Source of the DNA: an uncultured Rhodocyclaceae bacterium
GTDB lineage: Bacteria > Pseudomonadota > Gammaproteobacteria > Burkholderiales > Rhodocyclaceae
Reading direction: 5' to 3'
Length of the DNA stretch: 64,000 nt
Assembly (NCBI GenBank): GCA_907163225.1
Contig: OU015322.1
Location: forward strand, 434,001 to 498,000
The first letter of the stretch is position 1. The number at the start of each line of letters is the position of its first letter. Position numbers and translations under genes: made by a program. Under the pieces are notes generated by a model that worked only from the letters and a program-made list of their open reading frames with translations, did not search any database and had not been told where the DNA came from. Below, one piece after another: positions 16,698 through 26,300 of the stretch.

Positions 16698-17450
16698 CTA
16701 CCCCATTAGTTTTACCTAGTTCACTAATCAAATCTAATCCGGCATCTTGTGATTTCCTTGTCACGGCTCTTCCTCACGCACCTACACGTTTGCCCGCATC
16801 ATCCACTGCTGTCCTTCATCTCTATTTTACTCAATCACCTCCGCAAGCTTTTCTAAGTGGTTTACAAGAGGCATTTTTGTTTCCGGGGGTCCAATACTTT
16901 CCTGACCCCTGTCCTTTTCTTAACGCGCTACTCTTTTTCAACTGTTATCTTATGTCTTGAAACTGTCCCTTTCGTCTGTGTGTTTCTTTAGGGGGCACTT
17001 TGTTTGATGCTGCTGTCGAGTTTCTGAACTCTATCCCGGATGGGTCACTGTTCTGGATACTTGAGGATCTTCTTGTGTCAGTTGCTGGCTTTACCCCCTG
17101 AAAATTCTCGTCTTTCATGTTCTCGGTTGCATGCCTTTTCTTTGGCCGTGTTGTACTGTTTGTCGTTTCATCTGTTTTTGCTTATTCCGTGTGCTCTCGA
17201 GCGTATACGTCAGAGGTAAGGACTCGTGTTCGCGGGGTCCTTATCCCTTTGCTTTTGTTGATCAGTTTTAGTTATGGTGTCGTCGCTCCGGAGTACACGT
17301 TTTTGCTTTTCCATGTGTTCCCTCGGGGATCCAAAGTGACGGGTGTTTTACTCTTGCGTTCTTCATTCATAGCTCCTTCAGTACGATTTGAGACGGGTCG
17401 TAGCCCCTAGTGGCCTCTCTAGCTTGGTATTGCCCTAACTCATCCTATCA
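16597..17450. other. Unidentified T-rich segment replacing the middle of cadA
   Basis: About 850 bp of pyrimidine-rich, lower-GC DNA stands where about 700-750 bp encoding the cadA core should be. Both edges are sharp. No transposase, long terminal repeats or credible gene is visible; a 97-codon frame at 17117 is probably chance because T-rich DNA encodes hydrophobic residues. Two stem-forming pairs stand out: GGGGTCC...GACCCC (16885-16910) and TAAGGAC...GTCCTTA (17217-17243). It could be a remnant of a mobile element or structured RNA, or a product of rearrangement. Confidence 0.6.
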
Positions 17451-17465
17451 CCCGTTGAATCCCAG

Positions 17466-18293
17466 GTGCTCGCCTGGGCGGCCAGCATCGCCGGGCACTC
17501 GGACCATCCGGTCTCAAAAGCGATTGTGACCGGTCTCAAGCTTCCGGAAAATGGCTTGACCGATTTTGTCGCACTCGCCGGACGAGGTATTGAAGCTCGC
17601 ACGGATGGCCAACTCCTCGTCCTCGGCAACCATCGCCTGATTGAGGAGCGCAACCTGTGCAGTACCGAGATCGAGGCACTCCTTCAGGTGCACGAGACGC
17701 AAGGCCGGACGGTTACCATGCTGGCGTCAAAACAGCAGGTGCTGGCGATTTTTGCGGTGGCGGACACCATCAAGGACAGTTCGCGGGAGGCGGTGGCCGA
17801 ACTGCACCGTCTCGGTGTCGTCTCGGTCATGCTGACCGGCGACAATGTGGCGACGGCCGCGAGCATCGCCAAGGAAGCCGGCATCGACGACGCCCGGGGC
17901 AATCTTCTCCCGGAGGACAAACTGGCGGCCATCGAAGATTTGCAGCGCCGCCATGGCCCGACCGCGATGACCGGCGACGGCATCAACGACGCACCGGCGC
18001 TGGCGCGTGCCGACATCGGCGTGGCGATGGGCGCGGCCGGCACGGATACGGCGATGGAAGCGGCCGACGTGGTCATCATGAACGACGACCTGCGGCGTAT
18101 TCCCGAGGCCATTCGCTTGTCCCGACGCACCCATGCGGTGCTCTGGCAAAACATCGGGCTGGCCCTGGGGATCAAGGCGATCTTTCTCGGACTGGCTGTT
18201 TTTGGCAATGCAACCATGTGGATGGCGGTCTTCGCCGACATGGGCGCAAGTCTGCTGGTGGTGGGTAACGGCGTGCGACTACTGCGCAAATGA
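17466..18293 (+). pseudogene. cadA: CadA P1B-type ATPase, C-terminal fragment
   Basis: This carries the rest of the pump: the nucleotide-binding domain with SDHPVSKAI, the hinge MLTGDN, TGDGINDAPALARADIGVAMG, and the last two membrane helices. The part before it, including DKTGT and the membrane CPC, is lost to the T-rich insert. A GTG at 17466 could start translation, but the fragment would have no transport function. Its final 85 bases are repeated at 19839-19923. The stop overlaps the start of lspA (ATGA). Confidence 0.9.
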
Positions 18294-18790
18294 TCTCGGA
18301 TAAGCCCATGATGGACCGGTACCGCTGGCTGGGGTTGGCCACTGGTGTGGCCTTGGCGGACCAAGGGGCCAAGCATTGGATCGCGGGTGCCTTCCCCTTG
18401 GGCGCAGGCGAAACGGTGTTACCGTTTTTCAATCTCGTCCACATCCTGAATAGCGGCGCAGCCTTCAGTTTTCTCGCGAATGCCGGCGGTTGGCAACGCT
18501 ATGTCTTCATTGCCCTCGCCTTGGTCGTCTCGGTGGGGCTGACCATCATATTGCTCAAAGGCGTGGCGAACCGGTGGGAAGGGTGGGGGTATAGCCTGCT
18601 CCTCGGCGGTGCCGTCGGCAACCTGGTAGATCGCTTGGTCCGGGGAGCGGTCGTGGATTATCTGGACTTCCATGCCGGCGGCTGGCACTGGCCAGCCTTC
18701 AATCTCGCCGATACGGCGCTTTGTCTGAGTGCCTTTATTCTTCTTTTAGGAACCTTGCTGTCTTCAGCTCAAAGCAAGGCGCCCACTTAG
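18290..18790 (+). CDS. lspA: Lipoprotein signal peptidase II (LspA), cad-cluster type
   Basis: The product has 166 residues and four membrane helices. The catalytic aspartates are in GNLVDRLVRGAVVDYLDFH and WPAFNLADTALC, and NSGAAFSFL is also present. LspA cuts prolipoproteins at the lipidated Cys. Extra lspA copies next to cadA are frequent in mobile cadmium-resistance clusters. The start overlaps the cadA stop; a second Met (18308) is an alternative. The chromosomal lspA would be elsewhere. Confidence 0.92.
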   Translation: MISDKPMMDRYRWLGLATGVALADQGAKHWIAGAFPLGAGETVLPFFNLVHILNSGAAFSFLANAGGWQRYVFIALALVVSVGLTIILLKGVANRWEGWGYSLLLGGAVGNLVDRLVRGAVVDYLDFHAGGWHWPAFNLADTALCLSAFILLLGTLLSSAQSKAPT

Positions 18791-18810
18791 CACGTGCGCA
18801 GGAAATCCCG

Positions 18811-19302
18811 ATGCAAATGCTGGCTATAAATCAAAACGAGGAACACAAATTGGCTCAACAAGCCTTCTCCCTATTTGACCGTCGCACGTTGTCTGCCTTG
18901 ATGCTCATGGGCCTGGTCCATTGCACTTCGGCAGCCGAGGAACCCTTGCCTCCTGACCAGGCGTTTCGGCTCAAGGCATCCCTGAAGGGTAGCGATACGG
19001 TGGTGGCTGAAATCATTCCTGCCAAGAAGCACTACCTCTACAAGAACAAGGTCCGCTTCGCCTTGAAGAATGCCAGCGGCGTCATGATTAAGGAGGTGAA
19101 GCTACCTTCCGGCGAGATGAAGAACGACCCCTATTTTGGGTTGATTGAAGTCTATAAGTCGCCCGTCGTCGCGGAAATCGTTCTGGAACGCGCTCCCAAG
19201 TCTAAAGCCTTCACCCTTTATGCGTCTTATCAGGGGTGCAATGAGAAACTCGGCATCTGCTATCCGCCGATTGAGAAAACCATTGACATGAAGTTCGATT
19301 GA
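18811..19302 (+). CDS. Stand-alone DsbD N-terminal (alpha) domain protein
   Basis: The product has 163 residues with a signal-like hydrophobic stretch near 28-42. The mature part matches the immunoglobulin-like N-terminal domain of DsbD, which passes reductant to periplasmic partners. The two redox Cys are in YQGCNEKLGICYPP, as in DsbD-alpha. The membrane and thioredoxin parts of DsbD are absent. It follows lspA by 20 bases. It may keep Cys of the metal-binding periplasmic proteins (for example the DUF411 proteins) reduced; this is inference. Confidence 0.82.
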   Translation: MQMLAINQNEEHKLAQQAFSLFDRRTLSALMLMGLVHCTSAAEEPLPPDQAFRLKASLKGSDTVVAEIIPAKKHYLYKNKVRFALKNASGVMIKEVKLPSGEMKNDPYFGLIEVYKSPVVAEIVLERAPKSKAFTLYASYQGCNEKLGICYPPIEKTIDMKFD

Positions 19303-19371
19303 CGCCGGTTATCACATTTCCCCATTATTAGCGATTAGCCCATCTGCCATCTATTGAAAGGTTTTATTGTC

Positions 19372-19809
19372 ATGTTGAAAAAGCTCATTGCCTGCCTGTT
19401 AGCGACCACCGCACTACAGGGCGCCCTTGCGGCACAACTGCCCGAAGTGACCGTCTATAAGGATCCTGATTGCGGCTGCTGCACCGAGTGGGTCAAGCAC
19501 ATGCAAGAGTCCGGCTTTCAGGTGAAGCAGGTCAATACCCGAGCCATGGACGCGGAACGGCAACGGTTTGGGGTACCCCCGCATTTGGCTAGTTGCCATA
19601 CCGCGAAAGTTGGCGGCTACACCGTGGAAGGCCATGTCCCCGCCTCCGCCGTCAAGAAAATGCTGGCCGAAAAGCCGTCGGTACGAGGCCTGACCATTCC
19701 GGGCATGCCGGCCAACGCCCCTGGCATGGGGCCGCACATCGTGGGAACGCTCAAAGTATATACTTTGCCCAAAGCGGGTGAGTCGTCGCGCCTCTACTCG
19801 GTCGAATAG
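19372..19809 (+). CDS. DUF411 periplasmic metal-binding protein
   Basis: The product has 145 residues with a signal peptide of about 21 residues. The mature protein opens with PEVTVYKDPDCGCCTEWVKH, whose CGCC and the later CHTAKVGGY are the DUF411 metal-site signature. The family is linked to copper and silver resistance and is often called CopG-like. A close relative is encoded at 33762-34202 in the cus cluster. The start ATG is the one in front of the signal peptide. Confidence 0.88.
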   Translation: MLKKLIACLLATTALQGALAAQLPEVTVYKDPDCGCCTEWVKHMQESGFQVKQVNTRAMDAERQRFGVPPHLASCHTAKVGGYTVEGHVPASAVKKMLAEKPSVRGLTIPGMPANAPGMGPHIVGTLKVYTLPKAGESSRLYSVE

Positions 19810-19838
19810 CGCCGATTCCCGAAAGTGCGGTTGGTGGA

Positions 19839-19923
19839 GTTTTGGCAATGCAACCATGTGGATGGCAATGTTCGCCGACATGGGCGCGAGTCTGCTGGTG
19901 GTGGGTAACGGCGTGCGTGTCCT
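19839..19923 (+). pseudogene. Remnant of a second cadA 3' end
   Basis: Eighty-five bases are nearly identical to 18199-18283, the last membrane helix of cadA (FGNATMWMAxFADMGASLLVV). The rest of the gene is missing and the copy runs into the czcI leader. It shows that a second P-type ATPase gene once stood here, or that a segment was duplicated. Confidence 0.85.
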
Positions 19924-19967
19924 GCGGTGGACTTCCGGCAAAGACTTTCGCTGATACAATCCCGCCG

Positions 19968-20324
19968 ATGCGCCGCTGGCTCTCTATCCTTCTTCTCGTA
20001 TTTCTGCCGTTCCAGTTCTCCTGGGCGGCGGTCGCCGGCTATTGCCAGCACGAGACCGGGGCGGCGGCACAGCACTTCGGCCATCATGACCACCAGCATC
20101 AGGCTGCTGCCGATCAGGATGGCACACCGGATGCCAAAACCTTGGGCGGAGGCATCGACGGCGATTGCGTCGCCTGTCATGCGAGTTGTGCTGCGGCGAT
20201 TTTCAGCATGGCTTCCTTGCCGGCTTCAAGCAGCGCGTCCTTTGTGATTCCCTGGCTACAGGGAAATCTGACCACGCCACCTCTCGCGCACCCCGAACGC
20301 CCCAACTGGTCCGTCCTCGCCTAA
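19968..20324 (+). CDS. czcI: CzcI-type small exported protein of the czc operon
   Basis: The product has 118 residues. The signal peptide MRRWLSILLLVFLPFQFSWA is typical of CzcI, followed by a His-rich stretch (HFGHHDHQHQ) and CVACHASC. CzcI proteins precede czcCBA in Cupriavidus-type clusters and influence expression or metal handling. It stands 134 bases before czcC; that gap contains no other feature. Confidence 0.78.
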   Translation: MRRWLSILLLVFLPFQFSWAAVAGYCQHETGAAAQHFGHHDHQHQAAADQDGTPDAKTLGGGIDGDCVACHASCAAAIFSMASLPASSSASFVIPWLQGNLTTPPLAHPERPNWSVLA

Positions 20325-20458
20325 TCGGCGGGGTGGATAGCACTTTTCTGCGCTTCTCCCTTGCGGCTGCGGTGGACTGATCCGCCCTGACGCATTGCGA
20401 CGCTTCCCGGTCGCACCTCGCCGATTCCCCGTGTGTCTTTTCATCACTGGAGAATCGG

Positions 20459-21757
20459 ATGTCTCGAAGCAAATCGGTTTCACGAACTACCTTTTTATCG
20501 GCCCGCCTACTTGTTACCGGGCTGTGCTCGCTTGCTGTGCTATCGACCGGCAATCTATGGGCGCAAACGACGCCAGGCCCCGTTGGTGGCGCGATTACCT
20601 TGCCGCAAGCCTTTGCTGCCGCTTGGGCACGACAACCAGAGGCGCAATCGCTCGACCTGCGCCGCGATGCTGCCGAAGCGCGTCGACAGGTTGCCGGCAG
20701 TTGGACGGCCCAACCACCTTCGCTGGACCTGTCCGGCAAGACTGACCAACTGAGCAAGAATCAAGGCAGCCGTGAATACATGGCCGGCGTTGCCTTGCCG
20801 CTGTGGCTGCCGGGCGAACGCTCTCGTCAGGGTGCCTTGGCCGACGCCGAATCCAAAGCGCTGGATAGCCGGGTGACGGCCGCGCAACTGCGCACGGCCG
20901 CCGCCGTGCGTGATGCCTGGTGGAACTGGCAGCGGGCACGTGGCGAACAGTCGCTGGCCCGCGAGCGCTTGGTCAGCGCCCAAAAACTGGCAGAAGATGT
21001 CCGCCGCCGAGCCAAGGCCGGCGACCTGGCCCGCTCGGATCAGCATCAGGCCGATGGTGCGGCGGCCAGCGCTGAGGTAACGTTGGCCGAAAGCGCCAGC
21101 CTGCTGGCCGCAGCCACCCAGCAATTGCGTGCACTGATGGGCAAGCTGCCGGATGAGACAGCAGCCGACGGACCGGAAACCCCGCCGGCGGTGCCTGCCG
21201 ACTTCACCGCTCTGGATGCGACCCACCCAGCGGTCGTCGAACTGTTCGACCGGGCCGAAGTCGCTCGCCGCGCTGCTGATCTGGCCAGCGTGCAGACGAG
21301 GAACAATCCCGAACTGTTGCTGGCCACCACCCGCGAGCGGGGCGCTTTCGGCGACGACTATCAGCAGACGGTCACACTCGGCGTACGCATCCCGTTTGGC
21401 TCGGAGAGCCGCAATCGCGCCAAGGTCGGCCTGGCCCGCGCTGAAGCCCTCGAAACCGAGGGCCAACATCGCCTCGAACGCGAGCGCCTGGCGGCCGATC
21501 TGGAAGCGGCGCGGGTGCGTGTCGAATCGAGCCGCACGCAACTGGCAGCCGCCGAGAAACGCGCCCAACTGGCGCGTGAGTCGCGGGGGTTCTTCGACAA
21601 GTCCTTCCGGCTGGGCGAAAGTGACCTGCCGACCCGCCTGCGCATCGAACTCGAAGCCGTCGAAGCCGAACGGCAAAGCACTCGCACCCGGATTGATCTG
21701 GCCGCCGCGATCTCCGCCCTGCGCCAGGCCCTGGGCCTGCTCCCCGAACAAAAATGA
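20459..21757 (+). CDS. czcC: CzcC-type outer membrane efflux protein
   Basis: The product has 432 residues with an N-terminal signal peptide. The body is a TolC-family duplicated coiled-coil and beta-barrel repeat, with the repeat motifs AEARRQVAGSWTAQPPSLDL and TLGVRIPFGSESRNRAKVGL. It forms the outer-membrane exit of the tripartite RND pump encoded next. Its stop overlaps the next start (ATGA), as do the following pairs, so translation of the operon is coupled. Confidence 0.9.
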   Translation: MSRSKSVSRTTFLSARLLVTGLCSLAVLSTGNLWAQTTPGPVGGAITLPQAFAAAWARQPEAQSLDLRRDAAEARRQVAGSWTAQPPSLDLSGKTDQLSKNQGSREYMAGVALPLWLPGERSRQGALADAESKALDSRVTAAQLRTAAAVRDAWWNWQRARGEQSLARERLVSAQKLAEDVRRRAKAGDLARSDQHQADGAAASAEVTLAESASLLAAATQQLRALMGKLPDETAADGPETPPAVPADFTALDATHPAVVELFDRAEVARRAADLASVQTRNNPELLLATTRERGAFGDDYQQTVTLGVRIPFGSESRNRAKVGLARAEALETEGQHRLERERLAADLEAARVRVESSRTQLAAAEKRAQLARESRGFFDKSFRLGESDLPTRLRIELEAVEAERQSTRTRIDLAAAISALRQALGLLPEQK

Positions 21758-22329
21758 GGAACCCGAACATGAGAACAACAAACACACTGGCCACTTTGGG
21801 ATGGGCCGCCTGGATCGCCCTGGCCGCGCCACTGGCCTGGGCCGGTGACGGGCACGACCATGGCGAGGTGCCTGCTTCATCCGCCGGTCCAGCCGCGCCG
21901 CGTTTTGCGGCAACGTCCGAAACCTTTGAACTGGTCGGCGTCGTCAATGGCAAGCAACTGACGCTCTATCTCGACCGCTATGCCGACGGCAGCCCGGTCA
22001 AGGATGCCAAGCTCGAACTGGAACTTGGCGGCGTCAAAGTACCCGTCGAACCGCATGCCGAGGGCGAGTTCGAGGCGACGCTGGCGCAGGAACTCAAGCC
22101 GGGGGTCGTGTCGGTCGCGGCGACCGTCATCGCCGGCGAGGAAACCGACTTGCTGGCTGGCGAACTCGACATCCATGAAGAGGTACATGCCGAAACTACT
22201 GCCCACACCCACGGCTGGAAGGAATACGCCCTGTGGGCTGGAGCCGCCGGTGGGGCGCTGCTGCTCCTTGCCGCTCTATTGCGCCGCCTGCGCGCTTCCC
22301 GCAACCCGCGTTTCGGAGGTGCCGCATGA
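21754..22329 (+). CDS. Czc-operon periplasmic domain protein with C-terminal membrane anchor
   Basis: The product has 191 residues: a signal peptide ending near WAGDGHDHGE, a beta-rich middle (LTLYLDRYADGSPVKDAKLE) and one C-terminal helix (about 158-178) followed by Arg residues. The middle resembles the N-terminal domain that some CzcB adaptors carry; here it is a separate protein placed between czcC and czcB. It overlaps both neighbours by four bases. It probably assists the RND pump, but the exact role is unknown. Confidence 0.75.
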   Translation: MRNPNMRTTNTLATLGWAAWIALAAPLAWAGDGHDHGEVPASSAGPAAPRFAATSETFELVGVVNGKQLTLYLDRYADGSPVKDAKLELELGGVKVPVEPHAEGEFEATLAQELKPGVVSVAATVIAGEETDLLAGELDIHEEVHAETTAHTHGWKEYALWAGAAGGALLLLAALLRRLRASRNPRFGGAA

Positions 22330-23348
22330 AGCCCCGTCTGTTAATAAGTGCTCTTTGCTTTTCCATCTTGTTTTCCTCAACGCTAGTGCGGGCCGGTGAC
22401 GGCCATGATCATGGCGACGCCCCACCCGCTGCGAGCGGCAATGGCCCCAAGCGCCAACCGGACGGCAGCGTCTTCCTGCCCAAACCGGCGCAACGCCAGA
22501 TCGGTGTTCGCACCCTGCTGGTTGAGCTAGGCGAACTGCCCCGCACCCATGAGCTGGCCGGCAAGGTGGTCATGGACCCGAATGCCGGCGGCAAAGTGCA
22601 GGCCATCGTCGCCGGTCGTGTTACACCGGGACCACGCGGTCTGCCGCTGCCCGGCCAGCCGGTCAAGAAGGGCGAGGTGCTCGCTTACGTGACGCCGGAA
22701 GTCGGCGGCAACAGCCGCTCCCTGGCCGAAAGCCGCCTGCGCCGCCTGCGCGAACTCTCCGACACTGTGCCGCGCAAGGTCATCGAGGAGGCGGAAGCCG
22801 CCGTGGCCAACGAACAACTGGTGGCGCCGGTCAGCGGCGTCATCGCCTCGGCCAACGTCGTCTCCGGTCAGGTGCTCGAAGCCCGCGAAACCCTGTTCGA
22901 GATCGTCAATCCGGAACGCATGCTGATCGAGGCGCTGGCTTTCGATATGGCCGTCGCCAGCGATGTGGCCGGGGCCTTTGTCGCCGTCGGCGAGCAGAAG
23001 CTGCCGCTACGCCTGGTCGGCGTCGCCCGCAGCCTGCGCGAGCAGGCCCTGCCGCTGACCTTCCGGGGTGAAGGCGGCGTTTTGGCGGCGTTGGCCGTCG
23101 GCCAGCCGGTTCGGGTCTTCGTACAGACGCGCAGCGCGGTGCCGGGCATCCGCGTGCCGATGGCGGCGCTGATGAAGAACCCGGCCAACCAGAGCATCGT
23201 CTGGGTCAAGACGGCGCCGGAACGCTTTGAGCCGCGTACGGTAACTGCCGAGCCGCTGGACGGCACCCACGTGGCGGTGACCAGCGGATTGAAAGCCTGG
23301 GATCGGGTTGCCGTCCGCGCGGCCACTCTGATCAACCAGATACGCTGA
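22326..23348 (+). CDS. czcB: CzcB-type RND periplasmic adaptor (short hairpin)
   Basis: The product has 340 residues: a signal peptide, then a His-rich GDGHDHGD, a lipoyl/barrel-sandwich pair (KVQAIVAGRVTP... and LVAPVSGVIASANVVSGQVL) and the beta-barrel. The helical hairpin between the lipoyl halves is only about 35 residues (SLAESRLRRLRELSDTVPRK), much shorter than the usual 80 or more. The family is commonly 380-520 residues. The hairpin contacts the outer membrane channel, so the pump may dock differently. The start was set at the ATG that overlaps the previous stop. Confidence 0.88.
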   Translation: MKPRLLISALCFSILFSSTLVRAGDGHDHGDAPPAASGNGPKRQPDGSVFLPKPAQRQIGVRTLLVELGELPRTHELAGKVVMDPNAGGKVQAIVAGRVTPGPRGLPLPGQPVKKGEVLAYVTPEVGGNSRSLAESRLRRLRELSDTVPRKVIEEAEAAVANEQLVAPVSGVIASANVVSGQVLEARETLFEIVNPERMLIEALAFDMAVASDVAGAFVAVGEQKLPLRLVGVARSLREQALPLTFRGEGGVLAALAVGQPVRVFVQTRSAVPGIRVPMAALMKNPANQSIVWVKTAPERFEPRTVTAEPLDGTHVAVTSGLKAWDRVAVRAATLINQIR

Positions 23349-23360
23349 GCGGAGCCAATC

Positions 23361-26300
23361 ATGTTCAAGTGGCTTCTCGACAACAGCTTGGCCAACCGCC
23401 TGCTGGTCATCATCGCCAGCCTGGTGCTGATGGCTTATGGGGCATTCACGCTCTCGCGCACGCCGGTGGATGTGTTTCCCGACCTCAACAAACCGACGGT
23501 CACCATCATGACCGAATCCGGCGGCATGGCCGCCGAGGAAGTGGAGCAACTGATCACCTTCCCGCTGGAAACGACCATGAACGGTCTGCCCGGTGTGGAA
23601 AGCGTGCGGTCGGTCTCCAGCGCCGGCTTGTCTTTCATCTATGTGACCTTCAACTGGAAAACGGAGATTTTCCGGGCCAGGCAGATGGTGTCGGAACGTC
23701 TTTCCTCTATGGAGGAAGGGCTGCCAGCCGGCGTCACGCCGCGCATGGGGCCGATCAGTTCGATCATGGGCGAAATCATGCAGATCGCCATTCCCATCGA
23801 CACGGCGAAGATTTCGCCGATGCAGGTGCGCGAATACGCCGACTGGGTGCTGCGTCCGCGTCTGATGGCGATCGCCGGCGTCGCGCAGGTCATTCCCATT
23901 GGCGGCGAGGTGCGGCAGTTCCAGGTGCAGCCGAACACGACCCGGATGGCGGAACTGGGCATCTCGCACGAGCAGTTGACCGGGGCGCTCAAGGGCTACT
24001 CGGCCAACACCTCCGGCGGCTTCCTTGAACTCAACGGGCGCGAATACCTGATTCGCCATCTCGGCCGCACGTCGCGTCTGGACGACCTGAAGAACTTGGC
24101 GCTGACGGCCCGCCACGGTCAACCCGTGTTATTGCGGCAAATCGCCGACGTGACCTTTGCGCCGGCCATCAAGCGTGGCGATGCCGGTTTCGAGGGCAAA
24201 CCGGCGGTCATTCTGGGCATCCAGAAGCAGCCAACGGCAGACACCATCCATCTGACCCGGAGCATCGAGGCAGCCGTGGAGGATCTGAAGAAATCGCTGC
24301 CAGCCGGTATGGAAGCGCCCAAGGTGACCTTCCGCCAGGCCAGTTTTATCGAATCGTCGATCAACACGCTGCAAGGCAAGTTGATCGGGGCATCAGTCTT
24401 CGTCGCCGTCATCCTGTTCTTCTTCCTGGGCACCCTGCGCCCAACGGTGATCGCGCTGACCGCGATCCCGGTGTCGATTTTCATGACGGCGCTGGTCTTC
24501 GACTATTACGGCCTGTCGATCAACACCATGACGCTGGGTGGCCTGGCCATCGCCATCGGCGGCCTGGTCGATGACGCTGTGGTCGGCGTCGAGAACGTGC
24601 TGCGGCGCCTGAAGGAGGACCGGGCCAAGCACCACGATCACCGGATGCACCCGATTGAACTGGTGGCCCATGCGACGATGGAAGTGCGTTCGGCCATCCT
24701 ATACGCAACGATTATCATCGTGCTGGTTTTCCTGCCGCTCTTCGCGCTGCCCGGCATGGAAGGACGGTTGTTCGTGCCGCTCGGCATCGCTTTCATCGTT
24801 TCGACGCTGGCTTCGCTGGTGGTGTCGGTGACGGTGACGCCGGTGCTTTCCTTCTACCTGTTGCCCCGCATGAAGTCGCTAGATCATGGCGACACGAAAC
24901 TGCTGGCCTGGCTGAAGGCGAGCTATGGCCGCAGTTTACAGACGGTGCTCAACCATTCCAAAGCCGCGTTGGCGGCCGGTGCCATCGCCATTCTGGTGGC
25001 GGCGGTCGCGGTGCCGTTCTTTCCCAAGACCTTCTTGCCCCCTTTCAACGAGGGAACGCTGCTGATCGGCATGCGCCTCAACCCCGGCGTCACGCTGGCC
25101 GAGTCGTCGGCTCTGGCGCAACAGGCCGAGGTGCTGGTCAAGGCGGTGCCGGAAGTCATGCACGTCGGGCGACGCAGCGGCCGGGCGGAACTTGACGAGC
25201 ACGCTGAAGGCGTTCACGTCAGCGAACTGGATGTCGGTCTGAAGCCGGCATCGGAAATGACGCGCACAATGGGTGAGATTTCGGCGGATATTCGTGCTCG
25301 TTTGATCAACCTGCCGGCGGCGATTGCCATCGGCCAGCCGATTTCGCACCGCATCGACCACATGCTGTCCGGCGTGCGTTCGCAGATCGCCATCAAGATT
25401 TTTGGCGACGACCTCGACACGCTACGCGGTCAGGCCGATGCGCTGCGCGGCAGGCTGGCCGGTATTCCCGGCATCGCCGATCTGGAAATCGAGAAGCAGG
25501 TGCTGGCCCCGCAGATCAAGGTCAGCGTCAACTACGCGACGGCGGCGCAATACGGTGTGCCGACCCCGCAGATTCTGGCGACGCTGCAAAGCCTGGTTGA
25601 GGGCGAGAAGGTAACGCAGGTGGTCGAAGGCGGCCGGCGCTTTGCGCTGGTCGTGCGCTTGCCCGAGTCGTCCCGCTCGTTGCAAGGGCTGGGGCAGATA
25701 TTGCTGGAGACGCCCGGTGGCCCGATTCCCTTGTCAAAAATCGCCACCATCGAGGATGGTGACGGGCCGAACCAGGTCAGCCGCGACGACGGCAAGCGGC
25801 GTATCGTGCTTTCAGCCAACGCCCAAGGACGGGCGCTGTCCGAGATCGTCGAGGACATCCGCAAGGTCGTCGGCGAAAGCAAGCTGCCGGAAGGCTACTT
25901 CATCACCCTGGGCGGACAGTTCCAGGCGCAGGAAGAGGCTTCGCGGCTGGTTGGCCTGCTCTCCATCGTCTCGCTGGTGCTGATGTTCGTGGTGCTGTTC
26001 AGTCGCTACAAGTCGGTCGTGCTGTCGGCGCTGATTATGGCCAACATTCCGCTGGCGCTGGTTGGCGCAGTGCTCGGCTTGTGGCTATCCGGGCAGCCGC
26101 TGTCGGTCGCCGCGCTGGTCGGCTTTATTACGCTGGCCGGCATTTCGGTGCGTAACGGCATCCTCAAGGTCAGCCACTACATCAACCTGATGCGCATGGA
26201 AAGCGAGAACTTCGATCACAAAATGATTCTGCGCGGCTCGCTGGAACGACTCGCGCCGGTCTTGATGACCGCGCTGGTGACGGCCTTTGCGCTGGCGCCG

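Noticed and set aside
17117-17410. 97-codon open frame in the T-rich segment
   Set aside because: It has a composition expected from T-rich random sequence (many Phe, Leu, Val, Ser), no ribosome site and no recognisable domain.
16597-17450. Group II intron within cadA
   Set aside because: I could not find a GTGYG-type 5' end or a domain V hairpin on either strand, and the cadA core is missing rather than just interrupted.
20555-21913. 452-codon minus-strand frame opposite czcC
   Set aside because: It is an antisense shadow of czcC in GC-rich DNA; no domain or start signal supports it.
23007-24122. 371-codon minus-strand frame opposite czcB/czcA
   Set aside because: It is a shadow frame with high His/Arg content and no motifs; the plus-strand genes are certain.
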